The position numbers and the translations under genes were made by a program. The notes under the pieces were generated by a model that was not told the DNA's origin, ran no database searches, and saw nothing but the letters and a program-made list of their open reading frames with translations. From Pycnopodia helianthoides (lineage: Eukaryota; Echinodermata; Asteroidea; Forcipulatida; Asteriidae), in NCBI GenBank assembly GCA_032158295.1, contig CM063247.1, positions 13,368,315-13,432,314 on the forward strand: a stretch of DNA of 64,000 bases. Reading direction: 5' to 3'. Shown here in pieces: positions 35,186 to 46,400 of this stretch. Position 1 is the stretch's first letter. Each line of letters opens with the position of its first letter.

Positions 35186-35533
35186 ATTTGCAAGTTAGAT
35201 TTGAATAAAGTCTTGTACAATGACTTGCTAGTCAGAAGTTCTCGCTTAAATTTGAATTCCTCAGACTATAGAGACAGTTGCTATGTCAAATGGTTCGGGG
35301 CAAGCTTTTGTATACAACCTCCAGATGAGCAAACCCTGGTACCATTGTGCCGTGCACGTTCATTCAGAACTGTGTATGGGTGTTCCACCGTCTCTTACGT
35401 AACTACGCAAAAGCTTGCCCCGAATCATGTGACATAGCAACTGTCTCTATAGTCTGAGGAATTCAAATTTAAGTGGTAACTTGTGATCAAGAACGTCATT
35501 GTACCAGACAATATTCAAATCTAACACGCAAAC
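35186..35533. repeat. Foldback element, copy 2
   Basis: Copy of 28888-29236 within the second 6.3 kb unit, one base shorter in the left arm. Confidence 0.85.
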
Positions 35534-38425
35534 GGTTTATGGAACAGTGGGGTAATTGGAACAGTGGGACTTTATCTTTACTATTCTGGTGTGTATTGAT
35601 CACAATCTTACTGGAGATACTTTACAACAAACAAACATACATTGCTCAAGATGGTGGACAGTTTCAATGATCTTTATCGTATCTGAGTACTGAAAATATC
35701 CCCGTAAACGTCACCCATCCTGCGAGCATCCTCTGTTTTACCAATAATTACTAACTATTGGAAATCCTGACAAACTCTGTGTGTAGTTTGGACGTCATTT
35801 ACAGTGTAAAATCGTGCATTTTGGAGCAAATGTTTCTGAGGTTTTCGTCATTCATACGTTCGTTGCATACAGGTATGTGTTCATTTTGGTTTATTCTTAT
35901 TGTAACATTTTAAGTAAACTTAAACTTAAAAATTGAAGTCGTCATACGTTGTTGAATGATTGTATGGGAGGAACAAGGCATGACTTCTATTGTTTTAGCT
36001 CATGGGGCTGTAGGAACTGGCTTCAGAATTGTCGATTGACAGAGTTTTGCATGGCTGAATTTGTAAAACAATAGGCCTAAAAGATTTAGATTTTTTTTGT
36101 TCTTCTGATGTAGACCTATCAGAAAAAAATGATTAAATTGCATAATTCGTTATTGATTTATTCCCAAATGACATGTTTTGTGTTTACAATGGCTGTGTGG
36201 GCGGCCATTTATATAATTTTGCTGAACTTTGAGTAAAATGCAAGGCATTTAAAATGTCATGTATAAAATTGTTGACATTAATAACTATTATAAATGTATT
36301 CTAAGAAGTCTCTGGGAGTTGCTTGCTACCATTATTTATACCGTGTAGATAACTTACTTATAACACGCATTGAAGAGAATGCTGAATGGCACTTACATGT
36401 TTTAGTAACGGGAAAACTTTAAAGTCCAAAACCAAACTGCAATAGTGAACTCAGAAGGATAAGGATCAGTGGGCCCAAACAGTTAGCGCTTTTCACTGGG
36501 TTAAGCAAAATAAACTTATCAGTTTCCAAAGTTCGAACAATTTGGTGTGGAGTGACATATGGAGAAAAGAAGATTAGAGAAATTTGGTCAAACTGCTAGC
36601 CAAACTGACTAGTGTGTAAATAACAGAACTGACACTTATATTTATTAGGGTCTAAACTGATTATTCCAGAAATGACACCAAGATTGATATTTTGGTTTGC
36701 TCTTTTTTTTTTTTCTTTTTTTTTGGGGGGGGGGTTGTTTATCTTTAAAGGGTAACGTCGATCTGGATTTAGCGCTTTTGGCTTTAAAAAGCATTTGAAT
36801 TGTAAAACAGATGTTTTAAAAGTAGAATATAATGATTCACACAAACATACCTCGAAATTGTGTGGTTTCCCCTTTTTAGTTCGTGAACTATCACGGTCCG
36901 CCATAATTTATATTCTACTTGTTAATTTTCTTTCCAACCATTATTCATTTCATAACGAAAGTTTTTTTTTGCCCAAAGCGCTTAATCAAAGGAAACGTGT
37001 CCCTTTTAAGCGAAGTGCATAGTAAAATCAATTAAGTACAAAATGTATGTGCCAATACAAATGTCCAACAGCAACGTAACAGTATATAAGGATATTACAA
37101 TAAAATCGTAAATACAGGTAAACTTCGGATATAAAAATGTGGAATTTAAAAACACAGGCAGGCATCATACAAAAGCCCTAGCATCGAGACTAAGGTGACT
37201 TAAGTCTAATGATACTAACATACATAAATCATAGACACTCAGTGATGGGGGTTTAAGGACAGTCACTCTGTACGAGGGATTCAATACACATTAATAGACT
37301 TATACTTTCTATGCTATTTAAAGTGGGCATCTCTCGATCCTTTGTGATGGTTAACCATTTATTTAAATATACAACAGAGAAAACATCACCAGCAGCCTAT
37401 TTGTTCCCGTTATGAAACGGCATCATAAACTGCTAAAAGTCGTTCGAGAATAAGAGAAAGAGTTGAGTATGTCTTGGTCTTTCAGTGAAAATTCAAAGAA
37501 CAAAAATCTTCATAGCATTTTATACCCATTTCCCATTGACCCCCCCTTTAACCAACGTCACACGCGGCCACTGTCTACCGCTCACGCCATTTTAAGGGTC
37601 AAAATGCAAGTAAGACGTCGCTTTGTCTAAAAATGCGCACTGCATGTGTGTTATAACACACGTGAACATACATGACTCCCAAAATGGCGCAACCAAAATT
37701 ATTGCACATAGTAATAAAATAGAACAAATCTCTATTGGTCAATTGCATACATACGTCTACTTACACCATGTTGGCTATGTGAACCTTTACGTGACTTGTG
37801 TTGTAAAGCGAGTCAGCGCCATTTTCTCAATGGCCAAACATGCTTCATGTCGGGCGGTGTAACGTGGTTTTATACGCCCTCTTTATCAATTACATAACTG
37901 AATTAGGTTTATCTAGTTAACTAAAAACCAAAATGTGATTGATACGGAATGATATAATAAAGATGAAACTTGCAGATGTTTGATATGTTTACAAAAGCCC
38001 ATATGCATTAGCGCCATCTTAAAAACAAAACAAATAAAACAAAATAATAAAAAGGATTGCATCTTGGGAAACCGAGTACAATTACAAGTTAAACCAAGCT
38101 TCCAAGATGGACGCCAAGCTGCAGTATGCACAGTGTGCATGCAACTATGCCATGTGTACCGCACTGCTTTAAGTCAGCGCGAAATGATGGTTGCCAGTGT
38201 TGTTTGGACTCGGACTTCACCCAGAATCCTTAGCGCGCCGATCATGCGCATTAGGGCATGCATAAGGGCTATTGGATGCATATGTACCGCCATTTACCTT
38301 GAATTTTGTTCACCTTGTCACAACTTTATCTCAGCAGTTCTGTTACATTTATCTTGCAATTATATGCAACATAAACAATGGGGAGAAAAAGTACATGTAC
38401 GCGGAGCAAATCGAGTCTAATTGTT

Positions 38426-39036
38426 TTAAGCATAGCTTTGTGTCATCTTCAGTAGAATAATCAGTGACGTCATAATTATGGCCATGGCAAACAGAGCCAT
38501 AAGTAATCTATCTAGGATGACACACATATCAATCCATTGTTGTTGGATCAGTGACTTCTTCTCCTGTAGTTTGGACCTGTTCACAAGCCTGTCGATGTAC
38601 TGTCCGATCTGCTGCACGGTGGACCCGATGCTCACATCAGTTGCGTCACTCCCGTAATCCGAGTCCGACATGTAGCCCTGCTCCCCGCCGTCTTTCGGTC
38701 CGTTCGAACCACTCTCCAACTGCAGCTGCTGCAGGAGGCTGACACCGAGTGTCTGACAGTTGAACATAGAATTCTGCTGGTCGAATTCGAATGGGTCGTC
38801 ACTCAGGTGGACATCGGCCTTCAACGTTTCCTTCTCGATGGTGAGGTCGACGTACTCCTCGTGGAAGGCGTGGCGTCTCCCCTTCATGCGTAGAGCGAAA
38901 GCGAGCCAGTCGAGGATGAGCTTACGGGCCCATCGGGGAGGAGGGCTGGTCGGGACATGGTGGTGGAGACGGAGGATTATAACCGAGCCTGCCGTCTCGA
39001 TGGACATGAGGATGATGATTGTTGCAAGCAGTTGCC
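38426..39036 (-). CDS. Gene C exon 7: TM3, cytoplasmic loop, TM4 and stop
   Basis: Acceptor TTTTAG, then GG completes the Gly and QLLATIIILMSIETAG begins TM3. The C terminus is LLKMTQSYA. Present a second time at 32129-32739. Confidence 0.92.
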
Positions 39037-42000
39037 CTAAAAGAAGAAGAAGAAAAAGAAGAAGAAGAAGAAAAGAAAAACAACATCATAAGAAATGACA
39101 AAAACTGCACATGCCTGTACCTCGAAGTTATCTCCCCTGCATATAGGGCCTGATTGAAAACCCCTTACCATTCAGTCTACCGGTAAAGTGTTTTTGACTT
39201 ACCAGGAATCTTTTGTTATAGTCCAGGGATTAAAGTAAACTCAAAGAACTGATACCTTTTACACAAGTTTAAGCTTCAATGCTATAGCCGTCATTTTGTA
39301 CTAATATTAATTGGGAACAACATTTTTCATTGGCTTTAAACACTTCATTATTGGCTTCATTCATCTCGGTATTGTTAGCTTTATGATGTCTTTGTACCAG
39401 TACAGCAACCCGACTTAAAGAAGAAGAAAAAAGAAAGAAAAAAATACTAACCGAGCAAAGACACCGTATCCGATGTGGGCGGTAGGAGTTGCGCCCCCAA
39501 GAGCAAAAAGAACACAAGCGAGAGTAGAACGGTGATATTCAGGCCGACCTTTTCACCGGACTCTGCCGGGAGGTAGAAACTGAGGAACGAGATGAGGGAC
39601 ATGAAGACGGAGGGAAAGAGAAGGGTGAAGACATAGAAAAGAGCCTTCCTCTGTAGCTCTAGCGTGAAGGTGATGTCCGAGAAAGGGATGGGACAACATC
39701 CGTAGACTTCCAGATTCTGCTTCACCGGCATGTTCAGAAGTTCCCACTGGCCGTTCGGGGTCATCTGGGACCAATCGCCAGTTTCTGTGATGGGTAAATA
39801 ACACAAGTGGACCCAGGAAATTAACACGTATTTGAAATGCACAGGAGAACTTCTTTACAGTTAGTCACATACTGGGGTACCGTATACTGGAAGTCATTTC
39901 AGGATAGTTTAAAAGTTTTATTTCAGTTGCTTTTAGTGTAAGAAGATTTCGGTCTAACGTGTTCACAGCAGTTAGCTCTGACATACTTTAATTTACGTTA
40001 GAGGTAAATACAAAATTTAAAAGAAAATTTTGCAAGTTGACAATTCAAGTCCAGACAGTCAGAATGAGGCTTGAAGCCGAAAAGTAGTCTGGCTCCTCTT
40101 TATAACTTCACCGGCAGTGTATCGATAATCACAGGGGACCTAACACATTAGCCAGCTGTGTATAATGAATGTCTAAATGGCAGTTCATTGGCCTCTCGTG
40201 CCCGCTGCCTTCCCGTGCGCACTCTTCAAAAACTGTCAGCTGATTCTCTTGGGTTGAGTTCATTGTAGCGTTAGTTTTTGCTAAATGGTGAAGGGGTTGC
40301 AGTCGCCACGTCCTCAACTTTAAAGTGTTGATTTCACACGAGCACCCCCATGGGGGCAGAAATAACTATTGAAGGGTAGGTATGAATGATTGAAAGCGTG
40401 AATTATTGACACTGTAAAGTTTTAATGGGATGACACTTTTCATGGCTGTATCATCTATCTAAATAAAACATTATGTTCCTTTACCGTGTTCAGTTTTCAT
40501 GATGACTTCGGTACTCTTGTACGCCCATGGTCCAAACTTCAAACGGCACGTCTGCCTATCGAATGGAAAGTACGTGATTACCAATGAGCATGAACTCTTG
40601 AAGATGGCTGGAGCTGCCCAGAACACTTCACCGGTACTGGAGACTACTGCGTTGGTCATCATGACGCCTGTACCCGGCTCTTTATCCACGTCGGCACTGC
40701 GCAAAACAAAACACCGATTTGGAAGAGGATAACAATGTATGTTGCCATCATAAAGGATGAGTGTTTGTGGTCACTTCTTGTGTGAGACACATCTTAGTTC
40801 GTCAACAAAGAAAGACAAGTACAACATTATGAGCATCATTTACAAAAAGGACGAATCTAGAGATACTCGTGGTTTTTATATGAAAAAGAAGCAAGGAACA
40901 GCGGCGTAGCCAGGACTTTTTCGGTGGGTGGAACAGGGTGGGGTGGGCATTGCTTTCAAGTGTGGGGGGGGGGGGCAAGGGAGAATGAGTTTGTCAGTGG
41001 TGGGGGTGCTTTTATTTTGGGAGGGGGACGCTGCAGGGCCACTCTCCTCTTATATTCTTGGTCGCGGTAGTGATCTCGATCACGATTGTTCACTTCATTA
41101 GATTATACAAACACACACTTTCCTCTTTTTCCCTTTTTCTTTTTCTTTTTCTTTTTGTGAGCACTATGGCGTTTTGTTTTTTTCGTGGGAGGGGAGCCAC
41201 TGGAAATTTGTGGGGCACGTAGCCCCTAGGTTCCCCCTGCTACTCCGCTGGCAAGGAAGAATATCTATTACACATTAAAAACAAAAAACAAAAAACAAAA
41301 AAAACACTTTAAAGTGCATAAATAACTAGTGTACAAAAGGTTATAATTGCAAGAAAACAATGCAAATTATAATTATTATATTGTACAGTATTGTATTTTG
41401 CCTCACTCATGTAACTTGCCTCTGTTCGTTAAGAAGTTATTCACAGTGGTGATATTATATGAACAAAGCATTTTACCTTGACGTCGACAAAACAGTGATT
41501 GGGACTTATTATCGGGTTATCCTATCAGCATTCCAAGAACGAGCCTTGTGGCGATTCAGCTTTACAAATTGGTATTCCAGCGAGTGGCTTTGATTTCAAA
41601 ATCAACAAGAACCAATTGCGCAAGTGTGCTTATTAATTTTGGGCCTCAACCAGATTTCACTTTACCATCTGCCCCCAAAATGGCAATTCTAGTTGAGACT
41701 TTGATAATGTTCAGGTTACTTCTAAGGAAAAGACACACACACACTGTTTCCAAATGAGCCTTTGGATTGTGACTATAAATTATACACACATTACCCGTTT
41801 TTTTGTTTGTTTTCTTATTAATTCAACTGACCTGTTATAAAGCACCGTATCCGGTATCCACATTTTGCGAGTTGGGATGTTAATCGTGGTAATGTTGTCG
41901 TAGTCCAGAGGATCCCACGTTAGAAAATCGTCCGTCCATTTCTAGATATATCGATGACAAGTCTTTAAATCTCATACTGACAATGGTTAATAATAGAAAA

Positions 42001-43457
42001 TAACCATATCTATATGGTACATGTCAACTGATTCTTACAATTTTCGGCACATGTTACATTTTGTTCTCAAGACACAACCCTAGTAAAACAATTTGTACAC
42101 ATGCAAATGCTTACTAGTACAACTTTTCAAAGGCATATTCAATGATCAATCTCAATTTAATTAAGTTAGTAATTTTCTTTTTCTTTTATTATCACTAAGA
42201 GGCTTTTATAATTGTATTAATCTTCTTATGGGAGTGTCATTAGCACTTCGTTTGACTTTTGGGCATTGAATTAATAGTAAAATAACACGAGATAATTCAT
42301 TTGTGTTTAATTTTTGGTTCGTTTGATTGTTTGCTTTTTAAGCTGATGCTTCGAATGTCTCACCGGAAGGAAAGTTGGCGTGAATTGGCGCTTCGGTACA
42401 AGACCTCAACGGGCACAAATCCATAATCATAATTGCAGTGGCTATACACTGTCATGATAAGTAGTGTCGTCCCATAGTAAAGGCAATAACTCTTTTACGA
42501 TTGAGAGACTGCATCTTTTGAGAAAGCTTGCAATTTGTTTTCTTCTTCAATATCACACAACACAAGCTCGTTTTTTTAGCTGACATACACTTTGGTTGTT
42601 AGTAGAATGATTCATTAATGTGCTTAACAATCAGAGGTGTTGGCATCACGCAGGTGAAAGGTTACACCGTTTAACATCAGCGTAATAATGCTCTTTGCAT
42701 TATCGCTAACGCATTCGTAAAACAATTTTGGCAAGTTGTTCACGACATCATTATAAAGAATGGCCAACAAGACGAGCAGAAACATTCCAACTCAATGGCT
42801 GACATACACACTCTATAACACCTTCCGGGTCAGAATGAACCGGATCCGGGCTAGAATTGACCCGGATCCGGGGCTCCCGTGAGGTCTGACCCGTTTCTGG
42901 GTCAGTATGACCCTGAATCTGTGTCCAAAAATGTCCCAGAAACGGGTCACAAATTACGCATAATCCAAGGTTCAAATCCAATGTTTTAATCACATTCCCG
43001 GAAATGAGTCAGGCCCCCCTTGGACCCCGAATCAGAATCAATTCTGACCCGCGAGTATTCAGAGTGCATATGAGTTTAAGCTGTAGAGAAAGTTCCCTTT
43101 CACTCGTTCTTCCAACACCTCTGATTAGAACATAAATATCAAGTGGTCCTGATTTATAATCCATACCTGCTCCAGCCATATAGCTGTCGTCAGGATTTGA
43201 TTTCTCTCGTCCTACACGTCCACGATGTGCACACGTAGTGATGACGTATCAACACATTATTCAAAGGGTGGGGGGTAAAATGAGACAAAGAGAACGTACA
43301 TGCTGATTGGACATGCTTTATACGACAGACTGCATATTCAATAAACGGATAATACGTATGCGTGGCAAATGTGTGATGAAATAGCCGTTTAAACGATAAC
43401 ATTACATTTTTGGGAAATGCCTTCACACAAGGATCTTTGTGTATTTCTTCTTGTTTC

Positions 43458-43489
<32 letters not shown>

Positions 43490-46400
43490 GTTATGTGCTT
43501 TGCTATGAACTATAGACAAAGCCTACACTGTATACATATCTTAAGTTTATAAAATCTAGTAATTTTTATTAAACAATGATGCAAATATGTGATCGCTAAC
43601 GGACTGTACATTTTTGTTTTGCAGTATACCTGGAAAAGATTTTAGGCAAACAATTCTAAAATTATCATTCCATGGAAATTGTACACAATTGAAACACAAG
43701 TTGTCAACTTGACAGGTTTCATTTACACACATACTTGACTCCACCTTGATGTATTGTTATTGACATATATAAAAATCACCCTAGCCCTGGCTGGACTCGC
43801 ATGCGAGACCCATAACCCGGTCACGGTCACAATGGCAAAGGCCTAGTGCCATTATAATAGGTCCAACCAGTGCTAATCATAAAACCATGCATCGTGTGCG
43901 TCAATGCTGTGCGAGTGATGACAGTTGCGATTCAGTGCAGAGTGAGCGTGCAAAAAGAACATGCAAAATGAAGAAAAGAAACAGATCATGATGCACGTTT
44001 TTTAATATAATTATTTTTTCCCTCTCAGGCTTCGAAATGAAGAAGCTACCTGCTCAAGTCTAACCACAGTGGTGAGGACCTGATTTACTTCATCCTTGGG
44101 GATAGAAGACGTCGAGAGAGCGGAGAAATAGACAGTAAATCAAATAGAAAGATTGAAAACAGGTTTCATAGGAGAGAAAAGGGTGCGATTATAATATAAT
44201 GGCAATTGCTGATAGACAAAATGAAATAATACCAAGAATAGAGAAAGACAACTCAAAGTAAGGCTGCACACCTATATAGATGTCTCTAAATATTCGAATT
44301 TAAAATGTGAACACTACAAACTTGACATTCACAAACAATGATAATTGGTATTAATTTGTACTAACTGTTAAAATGTATAGACAGCTGCGGGCTCGATTTC
44401 ACAAAGCACTAAGATTCATCTTAAGGTGATTTCTCAATAAATTGTCCATAGTGACTTGTATTTGTGGCATCACATTTTGCTCAGCAACTAAAGTTGATAC
44501 ACAGTTAGGATCAATCTTAAATCTTTGTTTAATCGGCCCATGAAATCTAATACGTAGGTAAAAGTGAACGGCAAAACAAATAAACCTTCAGAACTGTGTA
44601 AGGTGTATAATTGTATTATTGAACCCAGAGGCCTTTATTTAAAATCGAAGGTGATTTAAATTTGAGGTTTATTAAATGTGAACCCCCCCCCCAAAAAAAA
44701 AAAAAATAAATAAAAATAAATAAATAAATAAATAAATTAAATAAATAAATAAATAAAAATAAAAATAAAACAAACAAACACATAATACACACAATAACAA
44801 AAAACTAAATAAATAAATAAAATAATGTGTTGAACCATATACGACTCTATTAGCACCCCCACCAATTAACAGTTGGAAAATTGCTTTCTCAACGATCGAT
44901 AGCGAGGATTTCAACTAATTACTGTTAATCTTGACATGGGGTAGCAGCTGTCAGAAGGAAAGAGATCCAGATGAAGGAAATAGGGTTCTGCATATAAAAC
45001 ATTAAACTTCTGGTTGCTGATATGACTCTTATGTTACAAAGAAGATGTATACAATCACCACCTGATAAAACAAGTGGAAACAACAAAAGCAAATCAAACG
45101 AAAACACAAGGCTTTCGACAAGTTTCTAAAGCACAACACATTAGACAAACACTGACAATTCCACTGTCAGTTTTGTAATATTTAAAAATGCAAGGTCTGA
45201 TTTCCGGCAAATTTTACTAAAAACTTATGGTTTAAATTTTAAAGTTATAAGCTTTCATTTGAGGTATTGCAAGAAAGAAAAAAAAGGGTCATAAATGTTA
45301 ATTAAAAATTAATTATTGTCGGGATCCCGACATAATATCATGCCCATTAGCCGTGTACAAATAATGCTTTCATGTACGGAAGCGTAAATGGACATTAAGA
45401 CAAATTTAAGTCTGAGATATGCAAAGTATTGGCCTCAATTCGATAGTACAAATACATAAATATGCGATATAAGTCTTAATTGTGACTCATAAGTCATAAT
45501 TCTAAGATGTATATCAGAATTATTACATAAATTTTCTTTCATCCTAAATGATCCTTAAACACTTTCGTATGTGTGTGCATTGTCTTTGACATATGCAAAA
45601 GTTTGTGTATGTTTTTCGTTTTGAAAACAACATCGTCTCTCCAAAATTATTCAGAGACAAACAATTTATTTCGGCCAAGATCAGGCCGTGCAACTTGAAC
45701 ACACATTTAGCTCATAAAATCAATGTTCAAAGTTCCCCCATAAACCCGTTATTTTGTGGCATTCTTCTTCAATAACAGAACGCTAGTATTTGTTATTTGC
45801 TAATTTTTATGTTTACATTCAGCCCCTTCCAAGATCCTTTCATCTCGAAGTTGTATAACACATAACATTTTCTGTTCTTCTGCAACAAAATATTACAAAG
45901 CATAATATTATTGATCAAGGCAGAGACTGAATTAATTAAAATACATTTCATCAAAACTGTCTTTATTGAAAAAGTTTACATAGTCAGTTAGAATAGTAAG
46001 TTAGAATAGTCTCCATGTTAAGCCGAATACATACAGACACTTTTGGAACGAGTAGTTGATTCCTACAATAGCCTCTAGTTTTTAACAAACACAACGGAAA
46101 CATCCTTCCTGTGAACATGTCACAAAATTCGATGGTCACGTTCAAGTGAAAAAAACCGAGAATGTGTTCATGTTGTGTCCAAAATCATGTGCACGTTCCC
46201 TTCGGGTTTATTTGTTGCAACGGTCAAAATAAGCAATAGTGAAACAGGTGTCTTCAATTAACGGTTCCCAGGTTTTGACAGTATTTTTAGACGGGAAAAC
46301 TCTCACCACCGGAGGACATAGTATTGATTTAAACTTTATAAACAGTCAGCTTCCTTGTTGGAACGAAAGGCCCCTTCACACGAGACATTTTTTAACAAGA

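Larger units (their letters stand above)
33252..39548. repeat. Tandem 6.3 kb segmental duplication, copy 2
   Basis: The junction reads GGCCGACC|ATATTCAC with one base of overlap between the two source sequences, so there is no long homology at the breakpoint. The unit carries the gene B 3' end, the hairpin array, a foldback element, intergenic sequence and the gene C 3' end. Confidence 0.97.
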
